Part shown: positions 36,976-45,387 of the stretch, piece by piece | Position numbering within the stretch: position 1 is the stretch's first letter | How the letters are laid out: every line of letters starts with the position of its first letter | DNA from: Sva-07 sp963716095 | GTDB lineage: Bacteria > Actinomycetota > Acidimicrobiia > Acidimicrobiales > Ilumatobacteraceae | DNA length: 64,000 nt | Direction: 5' to 3' | Assembly (NCBI GenBank): GCA_963716095.1 | Contig: CAVQSV010000023.1 | Coordinates: 620,001-684,000, forward strand | Program-made: the position numbers and the translations under genes | Notes under the pieces: generated by a model | The model's database searches: none | The model's input: only the letters and a program-made list of their open reading frames with translations | What the model was told of the DNA's origin: nothing

Positions 36976-38109
36976 TCATCGCCGACTCCGTCCGGGAGCG
37001 GCGACGGTGACCAGGTCGCCGCGTTCGCCCAACTGGGCGAGTGGGCGCATCGCCGCGGCTCGTGGGGTCGCTCCCGGTGGCGGCGGGGGTGCGACCTCGC
37101 AGATCTGAGTGATTCGTCGGCGCCCGTCGGCGGATCGTTCGACATGCACGACGACGTCGACCGACCGGGCGAGTTGATGGCGGATCGCCGCAAGCGGCCA
37201 GGTGGGGGCAGCTTGCAGCACCAGCGACTCGAGCCGCATGAGCGCGTCGGGCGGGCCGTTTGCGTGGCAGGTGGAGATCGACCCGTCGTGACCGGTGTTC
37301 ATCGCTTGGACCAACGCCAGGACCTCGTCGCCGCGGACCTCGCCGACGATGATTCGGTCGGGGCGGAGCCGCAGCGCGGTACGCACGAGTTGGGCGAGGT
37401 CGACTGCGCCGGGGCCGTCGATGCTCGGCGGGCGGGCTTCGAGACGGACTGCATGAGGGTGACGAAGCGGGAGTTCGGCGGTGTCTTCGACCACGACGAG
37501 CCGGTGGGACGCCTCGATCTCGCTGAGGAGGGCAGCGATCAACGAGGTCTTGCCTGACGAAGTGGCTCCGGACACGACGAGGTTGCATCGTGCGTGCAGG
37601 AGTTCTCGCAGCAGCGTGCACCCTGCAGCGCCGGTGAACGCGTCGAGGGACAGGACGCGTTGACGGAACCGACGGATCGAGAGCATCGGTCCGTCGACCG
37701 CGATCGGGGCCAACACGGCGCAGACGCGGGCGCCGTCGGCCAGTCGTGCGTCGACGATCGGCGAGGTTCGATCGACTCGGCGGCCGAGAGGTGCGAGCAC
37801 CCGCTCGATGATCAGGTCGATGCTCCCGACACGAAGCTCGCCGACGGGGTACAGCGTGCCGTTGCGGTCGATCCAGATGTCGCGTCCGGCGTTGACCAAC
37901 ACCTCGTCGACGGTGTCGTCGCGGACGTAGGCGTCGAGTTCGCCGAGCCCACGCAGCTGCGCGATCGCCTGCCGGCTCAGGCGCGTTTGGAGATCGGCGG
38001 GGGCCAGCGGGGTGAGCCGGCGAACTTCGTTCTCGATCAGCGTCGTCGGATCGCCCGTCTCGTGAGCGACCAGGTCGCACACGGCCTGGACGACGTCGTG
38101 ATCGTTCAT
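36976..38109 (-). CDS. tadA: Tad pilus assembly ATPase TadA/CpaF
   Basis: A 377-residue secretion ATPase that powers Tad pilus extension and perhaps retraction. An N-terminal helical domain (about 1-75) leads into the CpaF core: GATSSGKTS (Walker A), LVVVEDTAELPL, the Asp-box region VRTALRLRPDRIIVGEVRG, the His box STCHANGPPDALMRLE and a C-terminal arm. ATG 38109 overlaps the tadZ stop (ATGA). The longer open frame to 39300 overlaps tadZ and the PH-domain gene and is an artefact of high GC. Confidence 0.92.
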   Translation of the reverse strand: MNDHDVVQAVCDLVAHETGDPTTLIENEVRRLTPLAPADLQTRLSRQAIAQLRGLGELDAYVRDDTVDEVLVNAGRDIWIDRNGTLYPVGELRVGSIDLIIERVLAPLGRRVDRTSPIVDARLADGARVCAVLAPIAVDGPMLSIRRFRQRVLSLDAFTGAAGCTLLRELLHARCNLVVSGATSSGKTSLIAALLSEIEASHRLVVVEDTAELPLRHPHAVRLEARPPSIDGPGAVDLAQLVRTALRLRPDRIIVGEVRGDEVLALVQAMNTGHDGSISTCHANGPPDALMRLESLVLQAAPTWPLAAIRHQLARSVDVVVHVERSADGRRRITQICEVAPPPPPGATPRAAAMRPLAQLGERGDLVTVAAPGRSRR

Positions 38110-38777
38110 GCGGCCACCCGACGAAGCGCCCGCGTCATCACCCGAGGGAGCCGCCTGGCGAGCAACCCGGCATCGACGGCGCGTGTCACGGCCGGATCGA
38201 AGCTCACGGTGGCCTCGACCGGAACCCCGAGGGCGTGTTCGACGTCGCGACCGCGCAGGCCGTGTCCCGGCTCGTCGACGAGGATCACGCCGGTCGGACG
38301 CACCGGGCTTCGCACGGCTCGACGCAACGAGAGGTAGCAGGGCCTGCTCACGAGGAGCGAGCGGTCGGCGCGGGATGTGAGCGGTTCGGGTGGGATGCGT
38401 GTGCCGACGTCGACGGTGACGTCGCAGCCCCACTGGCTCGACCAGTCGTGGAGCCAGTCGCCGAGCGTGGCCCATCGGGCCTGGTCGGTCGGCCGGATCT
38501 GCCCGTGTCGGCCGACGTCCGCCGCAGCTGCCCGCCATGGCAGCAGCCAGGTCTGGTCGTCGACGTCGATCAGGAGGTCGGCCAGATGGTCGGTCGATGT
38601 GTCGCTCGCCAACCATTCGGCGACCCCGGGTCGGTCCGGTTCGGGCACACCGAGGACGGCGGGAATCTCGCCGTCGAGATCGACGAGCAGGGAAGGTCGC
38701 AGCGAACTCAGTGCGAGTGCGGTTGCGACGACGGTGGTTCCGCTGCCGCCCTTGGCGGCCCAGCAGAGTGTGACCAT
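38106..38777 (-). CDS. TadZ/CpaE-like ParA-family ATPase
   Basis: 223 residues of the ParA/MinD fold, thought to place the Tad apparatus at the pole. It begins VTLCWAAKGGSGTTVVATAL, where the deviant Walker A is KGGSGTT; the usual Lys before Thr is replaced (GT instead of KT), as in several TadZ proteins with weak ATPase. Next come LLVDLDGEIPAVLG and a switch-like VDVGTRIP. The receiver domain present in CpaE is missing. It is the first gene of the tad run and is divergent from the PH-domain genes. Confidence 0.8.
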   Translation of the reverse strand: MVTLCWAAKGGSGTTVVATALALSSLRPSLLVDLDGEIPAVLGVPEPDRPGVAEWLASDTSTDHLADLLIDVDDQTWLLPWRAAAADVGRHGQIRPTDQARWATLGDWLHDWSSQWGCDVTVDVGTRIPPEPLTSRADRSLLVSRPCYLSLRRAVRSPVRPTGVILVDEPGHGLRGRDVEHALGVPVEATVSFDPAVTRAVDAGLLARRLPRVMTRALRRVAA

Positions 38778-38940
38778 GAGGTCCCCCGATCAGCGGGCGG
38801 ATGCATGGGGAGAGTCGGTGAGGCGAACGTACCGACCGTGCCAGATGCCCGCAACCGTGTGGCGATCGCCGGCAGCTCTGCGCGGATCTGGCTGCGGTCG
38901 CAGCGCCCACGACCGCACAGACGTGCGAGGTCGCGGTTGA

Positions 38941-39540
38941 ATGATCGTGATGTCCGAGCCCTTCACGAACGAGCCGATCGCCGTCGACGATCTCCCGCAG
39001 CTGCGTGCGGACTCCTTCGTCTCGGTCGACCCGCGCTTCGTCTGGGGCCAGTTCGCCGGCCTCGCAGGCATCGCTGCGGTCGTCGTCGGCATCGTGGCGC
39101 TGATCGTGTGGCGCAGTGACACCACGTTCTGGCCGGCCCTCGTTGGCGGGATCATCATGGCGGTGCTTGCGGCGATCTCGATCGCCGTGTTCTTCGAAGC
39201 GCGCCGTTTGGCCTATCAGGTGCGCGAGCACGACCTGTCGTTGCGCAGCGGTGTGATCCGCCACCGAGTGGAGACGATTCCGTTCTCGCGCATTCAGCAC
39301 GTCAGCGTCGGACGGGGAATGATCGAGCGATCGCTCGGGCTCGCAACCCTGCAGGTGAGTTCCGCTGGACCGGACATCTCCCTCCCAGGGTTGCCGGTCG
39401 CCGACGCCGAACGCATCAAGGAGGTCGTTGCCGCACGAGCCGGCGTCGACGACGAGCCACCGGTGGACGGAGCCGCCAACGACTGGGCGCCGCCGCCCTC
39501 GCCGCCGCCCTCACCCCCGTTGGCCGAGCCGTCGCCGTGA
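38941..39540 (+). CDS. bacterial PH-domain (bPH2/YdbS-like) membrane protein
   Basis: 199 residues. Two transmembrane helices (about 38-57 and 65-88) are followed by one bPH2 domain (LSLRSGVIRHRVETIPFSRI, HVSVGRGMIERSLGLATLQV). The tail is Pro/Ser-rich. YdbS/YdbT pairs in Bacillus affect sublancin and stress resistance; the biochemical role is not settled. The start is ATG 38941, with ATG 38950 as an alternative. The stop overlaps the next gene by 4 bases. Confidence 0.83.
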   Translation: MIVMSEPFTNEPIAVDDLPQLRADSFVSVDPRFVWGQFAGLAGIAAVVVGIVALIVWRSDTTFWPALVGGIIMAVLAAISIAVFFEARRLAYQVREHDLSLRSGVIRHRVETIPFSRIQHVSVGRGMIERSLGLATLQVSSAGPDISLPGLPVADAERIKEVVAARAGVDDEPPVDGAANDWAPPPSPPPSPPLAEPSP

Positions 39541-40970
39541 TCGATCTCTCCCAGCCGCAGCGACAATCGCCGCTCGCGATCGTGTTCCTGGGTCTGCGGG
39601 CCGTGCGGTCGCTCGGGGTCGTGCAGTTCGTCGTGCTCGCGTTGTTCCTCGTTCGAGGTGCCGCTGACGGGCGGCTGCTGTTCGTCGGCGTCGTGGCCGC
39701 GTCCGGCCTGGCGGCGATGTCGGTGCTGTCGTGGTGGCGCTACACGTTCCAGCTCGCCGATGGCGAGCTGGTGGTGACCAGCGGCGTCTTGCGCATCGAC
39801 CGGCTCTCGGTCGACGTCGGGCGAATTCAGAGCATCGCCATCGAGCAGGAGCTGCTGCACCGGCTGACCGACCTGGTGAAGGTGGTGATCGACACCGCCG
39901 GCTCCTCGCAGGCCGAGTTCACCATCGACGCGATCTCGCGTCGGGTCGCCGAAGAACTCCAACAGCAGGCCACGACGCTGGCGCCGGACTCCCCACGGGT
40001 GGCCCCGATCGAGCCGGCTCGGCCCGCGGAACGAATCGTGTTCCAGCACACTCCCGGCCGGCTCGCCGTCGCTGCGCTCACGACCTCACCGTGGGCGGGG
40101 CTCGCACTGCTCGTACCGCTGCTCGCGATCGACCAGGTGGTGCTCGAACCCGTCACCGACCAACTGTCCGAATGGGCCCCCGACGCCGACGTCGGAAGCC
40201 TCGGCTGGTGGTTGGTGCCCGTCGTCGGCGTCGCGATCGCCGTGTTCGTGTCGTTGTTGAACCTCGGACGCATCTTCCTCGCCGACTGGGGCTTGGCGCT
40301 GCGAACCGATTCGACCACGTTGCGCCGAACGTCGGGTCTGCTGTCGCGAACCAGCACCACCAGCACCGTTGCCCGTGTGCAGGTCTTGGTGAGCCGACGC
40401 AATCCACTGCAGCGGTGGGCCGGCTTGCACGATCTCCACCTGTCGAACGTCGGTCAGGGCGACATGCGTCTGGTCGGATGTCGTGACGACGAGCTCGCCG
40501 CCACCGCCGCGATCGCCGGACTGACCGCCGCGGACGATCTGCCGCTCGACCGTCGAGTGCACCCCGCCGAGATCTGGTTGAGCGTGCGCAACGCATCGCT
40601 GATCGCTGCGGCAGCTGCCGCGGCCGGATGGTTTGTTGTCGGGTGGTGGGCGCTGCTCGCCTTTGCTGTGGTCGCCCTGGTGTGGTGGGCGACGCGCCGT
40701 CACGTTCGCACCTACCGGTGGTCGCTCGGGTCGGAGGTCGCCACATCTCGGCTGGTGATCAGTTCCTCGACCCAGCAGGCGCTGATCCGCAAGGCGAACG
40801 TGGTCCGGGTGACCCAGTCGATCTTCGAGCGCCGTCGCGGGCTCGGCCGTGTGGAAGTGGTCACCGCAGCCGGCACCATCGCCATCGGCATGATCCCGAT
40901 CGACGAAGCTCGGGCAGTGCGCGATGTGATCGTCCACGGTGTCGAGACCGACCGCCGTGTCTGGATGTGA
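39537..40970 (+). CDS. bacterial PH-domain (YdbT-like) membrane protein with three bPH2 repeats
   Basis: 477 residues. Helix pairs at about 15-60, 180-240 and 355-385 alternate with bPH2 domains. Recurring motifs are SGVLRIDRLSVDVGRIQSI, TSGLLSRTSTTSTVARVQVL and KANVVRVTQSIFERRRGLGR. GTG 39537 overlaps the previous stop (GTGA), so the two proteins are translated as a pair, as YdbS/YdbT are. A tRNA gene begins 44 bases after the stop. Confidence 0.85.
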   Translation: MIDLSQPQRQSPLAIVFLGLRAVRSLGVVQFVVLALFLVRGAADGRLLFVGVVAASGLAAMSVLSWWRYTFQLADGELVVTSGVLRIDRLSVDVGRIQSIAIEQELLHRLTDLVKVVIDTAGSSQAEFTIDAISRRVAEELQQQATTLAPDSPRVAPIEPARPAERIVFQHTPGRLAVAALTTSPWAGLALLVPLLAIDQVVLEPVTDQLSEWAPDADVGSLGWWLVPVVGVAIAVFVSLLNLGRIFLADWGLALRTDSTTLRRTSGLLSRTSTTSTVARVQVLVSRRNPLQRWAGLHDLHLSNVGQGDMRLVGCRDDELAATAAIAGLTAADDLPLDRRVHPAEIWLSVRNASLIAAAAAAAGWFVVGWWALLAFAVVALVWWATRRHVRTYRWSLGSEVATSRLVISSSTQQALIRKANVVRVTQSIFERRRGLGRVEVVTAAGTIAIGMIPIDEARAVRDVIVHGVETDRRVWM

Positions 40971-41014
40971 GCTCGCATCGGTGCCGGGTTCGAACGACCG
41001 GTAGTGTCACCGGC

Positions 41015-41110
41015 GGAGGTGTCCGGGTACCTGGTGGGCTCCGCCGCCTTCAAAGCGGTTGGTGCGAGCGATCCTCGCACGGCGGGTTCGATTCCCGTCC
41101 ACCTCCGCCA
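41015..41110 (+). tRNA. selC: selenocysteine tRNA (anticodon UCA)
   Basis: The acceptor stem GGAGGTG (41015-41021) pairs with CACCTCC (41100-41106), followed by G73 and an encoded CCA. The anticodon arm CCGC-CTTCAAA-GCGG carries TCA at 41050-41052, which reads UGA. The extra arm is long: GTGCGAG pairs with CTCGCAC (7 pairs). The T arm is CGGG-TTCGATT-CCCG and the D arm is extended. Size (96 with CCA), anticodon and long variable arm are diagnostic of tRNA-Sec. The tail CTTCAAA matches the loop of known selC genes. No selA, selB or selD lies in the window. Confidence 0.93.
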
Positions 41111-41147
41111 ATCAGTTCTCAGCTCACACGGATCCCGGGTGCGTGAT

Positions 41148-41888
41148 TCAGCCGCGTCGGCGTGAGAAGCGGGGGCCGCGTCGGATGTACTCCTCGGAGT
41201 GCATCTTGTGCTGCTCCTCGTCCCACGCAACCTGGCGAAGCAGGTCGCCGACCGTTGCGTGATGGCCGTAGTCGTCGCGGTACCGGGACTCCCACGGGGT
41301 CTCGTCGAACTCGGGGTGCTCGGCCACGAACAGCGAATACTGACGCAATGCGTGGTCCTCGAAGTCGCTGTTGAGCTGATACGACCACTTCGGTCGCGCC
41401 GCATAGAGCAACCACGACAGGTGGTAGTAGAAGAACGACAGGATCTGGGGGACGACCCGATCGAAGAACCAGCGGCGCTGGTAGCCGTCCTTCTCGAGGA
41501 ACTCCTCCATGATCAACAGGTGCCAGAACTCGTTGTCCTGCTCGTCGCGGGCGAGCACGACGCGGTCTTGGATCTTGCGGTCGAACTCGTGGTCGTGATG
41601 GTTCTGGGTCTGGGCGATGTGGCCCACGTGTTCCCATGCCATGTACGGCACGCGGGCAACGAGCTCGACGAAGGCGAAGAACTCGAAGCTGCGCCCCTGC
41701 GGAAACACTTTGTCGGCCGTCCAGAACAACAGTCGCGCCGGGAGGCCGTACCGGTAGCTCGGCATGGCCAGATACCGCTGCTGGTGTTCGCGCAGCTCCG
41801 CCGGTGACAACGGCGTCGCGAAACACGATTCGGGCTGCTCGGGCGGTGCTGGGCGTTCGGTCGAGGTGTCGTCGAGCACGGCGGTCAT
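41148..41888 (-). CDS. alternative-oxidase-like diiron protein
   Basis: 246 residues. All six diiron ligands of alternative oxidase can be placed: Glu75 in FVELVARVPYM (compare LET-VAGVPGM), Glu120 and His123 in DNEFWHL (compare NERMH), Glu177 in DFEDHALRQY (compare LEEEA), and Glu224 and His227 in WDEEQHKMH (compare ADExxH). Such enzymes oxidise quinol and reduce O2 to water without pumping protons, as interfacial membrane proteins; helices around 66-90 and 145-165 could supply the membrane face. ATG 41888 is chosen. The 3' end faces selC. Ferritin-like hydroxylases are the main alternative, but the FVELVARVP segment argues for alternative oxidase. Confidence 0.75.
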   Translation of the reverse strand: MTAVLDDTSTERPAPPEQPESCFATPLSPAELREHQQRYLAMPSYRYGLPARLLFWTADKVFPQGRSFEFFAFVELVARVPYMAWEHVGHIAQTQNHHDHEFDRKIQDRVVLARDEQDNEFWHLLIMEEFLEKDGYQRRWFFDRVVPQILSFFYYHLSWLLYAARPKWSYQLNSDFEDHALRQYSLFVAEHPEFDETPWESRYRDDYGHHATVGDLLRQVAWDEEQHKMHSEEYIRRGPRFSRRRG

Positions 41889-42004
41889 GACGGTGGGCCT
41901 TTCTGCGGGGGGTGGGGGAGGTCCTGCACACCAGGCTACGAAGCCGTCGACGCGGGGGTACGGGTCGCCCGTCACACCTGCGCGAACCGGTGGCGCGGCG
42001 TGGC

Positions 42005-42550
42005 CTACCGGCTTGGCTGAGATCGCCGAGGAGCGATCAGTGCCACCATCAAGGTGGTCGCTGCAACGAATCCGATGGCCGTGACGACGGCGCTGCCAGC
42101 GAGGTCGACGCGGTCGACTGCGATCACGAGCGCCCAGACCGCCCCGGTCGCCGACGCGACCACGATGCTGTTGCGTAGCCATCGAACGGCCGTCCGGGTG
42201 TCGACGGTCGCTCGTGGTGGCGTCGTCGACATGAGCGCCACGAGGGTGTGGAACGCGAGCAGGCACACAGCGACGACGAGCACCCACCCGCTGGTCGATG
42301 CATCCGTGCTCGCCGTCCAGTGCCAGACGCCGACGAGCGGGACCGTGAGCGCCACGTGCGAGTCGGGCTGGGTCGCCGATGCTCCGGCCAAGCCCACCAC
42401 GACCGCCAGGATGACGGGCGACTGGCCCGACCCGGCCAACCCGGTCACGATCGGGACGAGCGCTGCGGCGACCACGGCAGCGAACGCCATTGCCCATCGT
42501 TGTGGCGACATCTTGCGCACCTGGACGGCGATGTCGGTGGTGTCGACCAT
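42005..42550 (-). CDS. small multi-pass membrane protein
   Basis: 181 residues with about five hydrophobic helices (near 18-35, 40-58, 70-85, 120-140 and 148-170) and short loops; no catalytic motif is recognisable. ATG 42550 overlaps the DUF58 stop (TGATG), so it is the last gene of the MoxR-type operon. Similar unrecognised membrane proteins often end such operons. Role unknown. Confidence 0.65.
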   Translation of the reverse strand: MVDTTDIAVQVRKMSPQRWAMAFAAVVAAALVPIVTGLAGSGQSPVILAVVVGLAGASATQPDSHVALTVPLVGVWHWTASTDASTSGWVLVVAVCLLAFHTLVALMSTTPPRATVDTRTAVRWLRNSIVVASATGAVWALVIAVDRVDLAGSAVVTAIGFVAATTLMVALIAPRRSQPSR

Positions 42551-43857
42551 CAGCGGCGAACCAGTCGGGGCCCGGTCGTGCGCCGGGCGATGTCGCGGAT
42601 CACCTGGTCGAGGCTCCCGGGGCCGCGCCAACGCACGACGGGGATGCCGGCACCGCTGACCATGCGGATCTCGCGGCGGCGTTCGAGCAGCCGAATTCTC
42701 CAGGCGATGGCGGTGAGGTCGTCGTCGTGGTCGATCACGTTCTCGGGGAGCGTGTCGATCACCACCACCGACATGCCGCGCCGGCCGAGCGAGACGGCCT
42801 GGTCGAGCACGTGAGGTGAGATCAACGGGGACAGCAGCACCGTCATCCGACTGCCCGACGACTGGCCGACGGCCAGGCGCCCTGCTCCGGCCGTACCGGC
42901 TGCGCCGCCGGGCTGGATGCGCGCCATCTGGTCGAGCACTCTGCGGAGTTGCGCACGGCCACTGGCCGGTGGAACGGTCTGGGCGATGCGGCCACCGAAC
43001 GTCGCCATCGACACCCGCTCGCCGCGAGTGGCGTAGTGCTCGGCGATCGCTCCGGCAGCGCGCACGGTGACGTCGAGACTCGACGCCCGGCCGTCGATTC
43101 CCTCGCTGATGCCGAGGTCGTCGGTGGCGTCGATCATCAGTGCCACGTGCGTGTCGAGGTCGGCCCATGTGCCGTTGACCTGCAGCTCACCGACCCGGAT
43201 CGATCGTGGCCAGTTGATCCGTCGCATCCGGTCGCCGGCTCGGAAGGCCCGAAGCCCGGCGAACTCGTTGCCGTCACCGGCGCGGGTCGAGCGGTGCAGG
43301 CCGACGAGGCCGTCCTGAGGACGCGGGGAGGCGCCCACGTCGAACACCCCCGGCACCGGCAGCGTGGCAACCGTCCGAGGGGGAGTGACCGTCGAGCAGC
43401 GGTAGGCCGCCCACGGCGACAGCGCACTGACCTGGATGCGTTCGATCGTGCGGACACCCCACCGTGTCGATCGCAACGGCACCTCCAACAACGCCCTTCC
43501 GTCATCTCCCCGCGCGGTCGCCACACCGCATTCGGGTCGGGTCTCCACCCATGCATCGTGGTCGACCACTGCAACTGCCAGGTCGATTTGGGGCGCCCCG
43601 TCGACCGCACCACGCCAGACCGTCGCGTCCCCTTCTCGCAGCGTCGGATGCCCCACCGAGTCGACGAGCGTCGGCGACCGTGTGGGTCTGTGCAGCGACG
43701 ACCATGCGGTCACCACGGCGAATGGTGCGGCGATCACCAGCAGGTCGGGACGCCGCCAGATCAACGCGATCGCGATCAGGACGACGGCGGCGGCGACGGA
43801 GCGCAGCAGCGCCGGCGTGGGTTGCCAGGGTGTCATCGGAGCGCAACCCGTGGACAT
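42550..43857 (-). CDS. DUF58 domain protein
   Basis: 435 residues. Two N-terminal helices (about 15-55) anchor a cytoplasmic or periplasmic region holding the DUF58 core around GNEFAGLRAFRAGDRMRRINWPRS, followed by a VWA-like fold with VALMIDATDDLG. DUF58 proteins accompany MoxR ATPases and may act in metal-dependent protein maturation or envelope stress. It begins 10 bases after the MoxR stop and overlaps the next gene. Confidence 0.85.
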   Translation of the reverse strand: MSTGCAPMTPWQPTPALLRSVAAAVVLIAIALIWRRPDLLVIAAPFAVVTAWSSLHRPTRSPTLVDSVGHPTLREGDATVWRGAVDGAPQIDLAVAVVDHDAWVETRPECGVATARGDDGRALLEVPLRSTRWGVRTIERIQVSALSPWAAYRCSTVTPPRTVATLPVPGVFDVGASPRPQDGLVGLHRSTRAGDGNEFAGLRAFRAGDRMRRINWPRSIRVGELQVNGTWADLDTHVALMIDATDDLGISEGIDGRASSLDVTVRAAGAIAEHYATRGERVSMATFGGRIAQTVPPASGRAQLRRVLDQMARIQPGGAAGTAGAGRLAVGQSSGSRMTVLLSPLISPHVLDQAVSLGRRGMSVVVIDTLPENVIDHDDDLTAIAWRIRLLERRREIRMVSGAGIPVVRWRGPGSLDQVIRDIARRTTGPRLVRR

Positions 43858-43867
43858 CGCTCGACCA

Positions 43868-44902
43868 TCAACTGTCCCCGGACGCAGGCTCCAACGGCGA
43901 GGGTGCCGGAACAGATGCCAGCACGGCCTCGACCACGGTGCGCCCCGTGATCTCGCTCATCCACATCTCCGGTTTCACCGTGATCCGGTGAGCCAGCACC
44001 GGCTCGGCAACCGCTTTGACGTCCTCGGGGGTCACGTAGTCGCGCCCGGCGATGATCGCGAACGCCCGCGACGCCAACAGCAACCCCAACGCTCCGCGGG
44101 GCGACGCTCCCATCAGCGCGTGGGGATGGGCGCGCGTGGCGCCGGTGAGCTCGACGCAGTATCGGCCGACGCTCTCCTCCACCGTCACCCGTTCGACGGT
44201 GGCCTGCATCGCCAGCAACGTCGTTGCGTCGGTCACCTGGCGCAACGTCTGATCCTCCTGGCGCCGGCTCATCCGGCGGGCGAGCACGTCCCACTCCTCG
44301 TCGGGTGACGGGTAGCCGAAGCTCGTGCGCATCATGAACCGGTCGAGCTGCGCCTCCGGCAGCGGGTAGGTGCCCTCGTACTCGACGGGGTTGGCGGTGG
44401 CGAGCACGTGGAACGGTCGATCGAGTACGAAGGTCTCTCCCTCGACGGTCACCTGGTGCTCCTGCATCGCCTCGAGGAGCGCCGCTTGCGTGCGAGGCGG
44501 CGTGCGGTTGATCTCATCGGCCAGCAACAGCCCGGTGAACAGCGGGCCCTTGCGGAACGTGAAGTCGCCGTTGCGTTGGTCGAACACGAACGAGCCGGTG
44601 AGGTCGGCGGGCAGCAGGTCGGGGGTGAACTGGGCGCGGGCGAAGTCGAGTCCCAGCGTTTGAGCGAACGATCGTGCGGCGAGCGTCTTGCCGAGGCCGG
44701 GAAAGTCCTCGAGCAGCACGTTGCCGCCGGCGAGGATCGCCGCGAGCACCAGCGTCAACGGCTCGCGCTTGCCGACGACGGCAACCTCGACCTCGTCGAG
44801 TACCTCACCGGCGAGGCGGGTCACATCCTGAAGTTCGAGTTCGAGTTCGACTTCGGTGCGGGGCTCGGGTTCGAGGGGTGGCATGGGTCCTTCCGCGGTC
44901 AC
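43868..44902 (-). CDS. MoxR-family AAA+ ATPase
   Basis: 344 residues. Walker A EDFPGLGKT (65-73), Walker B LLLADEINRTPP, sensor and lid segments ATANPVEYEGTYPLPEAQLDRF (shown in part) and a C-terminal AAA lid (SPRGALGLLLASRAFA). A Glu/Leu-rich N-terminal extension (about 8-25) may form a short coil. MoxR ATPases act as chaperones for VWA/DUF58 partners. GTG 44902 overlaps the upstream stop. Confidence 0.92.
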   Translation of the reverse strand: MTAEGPMPPLEPEPRTEVELELELQDVTRLAGEVLDEVEVAVVGKREPLTLVLAAILAGGNVLLEDFPGLGKTLAARSFAQTLGLDFARAQFTPDLLPADLTGSFVFDQRNGDFTFRKGPLFTGLLLADEINRTPPRTQAALLEAMQEHQVTVEGETFVLDRPFHVLATANPVEYEGTYPLPEAQLDRFMMRTSFGYPSPDEEWDVLARRMSRRQEDQTLRQVTDATTLLAMQATVERVTVEESVGRYCVELTGATRAHPHALMGASPRGALGLLLASRAFAIIAGRDYVTPEDVKAVAEPVLAHRITVKPEMWMSEITGRTVVEAVLASVPAPSPLEPASGDS

Positions 44903-45387
44903 AACCGCTCGATCTGGGTGAGGATGCGGTCGAGCTGTCCCGTGCTGGGCAGCGAGATCCGAGCTGTCGGATCGTCGATGAACCTGGTGAGTTCCGGCCC
45001 GATGAGCGCAGCGGCGGCCGCGGGGTCAGCGTGCCGGTCGATCTGGTGGCCCGCCCGAAGTTGGTCGTCGATGATCACGACGAGGCTGGTGTGCAGCCGT
45101 TCGGCCGACACGCGGTCGGTCTGGCCGTGCGCGAGTCCCGATCGGAGACGCGTGACGCGTCGATCGACGCGGTGCTCGGGCTGCTGCGGTGCGGTCGACG
45201 CGATCGGTGACACCGACGGAATCGACTCGGCGGTGTCGACGACGAGCCAGGCGCCCACCCCAACGGTTGCCGCAGCGGCGGCGACCAGCAGCACGTCGGG
45301 TCCCATGCCCGTCGCGATCATGAACACCTCGACCGCGATCGTGATCGCCACGATCAGCAGGACCGGCCGTCGCGTCGCGTTGATCAT
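44899..45387 (-). CDS. membrane protein of the MoxR operon
   Basis: 162 residues. Two N-terminal helices (about 8-27 and 30-48) precede a cytoplasmic helical domain (from about 75). No named domain is recognised. ATG 45387 overlaps the DUF4129 stop (ATGA), and its stop overlaps the moxR start, so it sits inside a tightly coupled operon. The larger frame extending to 45834 is noise. Confidence 0.7.
   Translation of the reverse strand: MINATRRPVLLIVAITIAVEVFMIATGMGPDVLLVAAAAATVGVGAWLVVDTAESIPSVSPIASTAPQQPEHRVDRRVTRLRSGLAHGQTDRVSAERLHTSLVVIIDDQLRAGHQIDRHADPAAAAALIGPELTRFIDDPTARISLPSTGQLDRILTQIERL

Noticed and set aside
36976..39300. A long N-terminal extension of TadA
   Set aside because: The extension overlaps tadZ and the first PH-domain gene; ATG 38109 with an ATGA overlap is a far better start.
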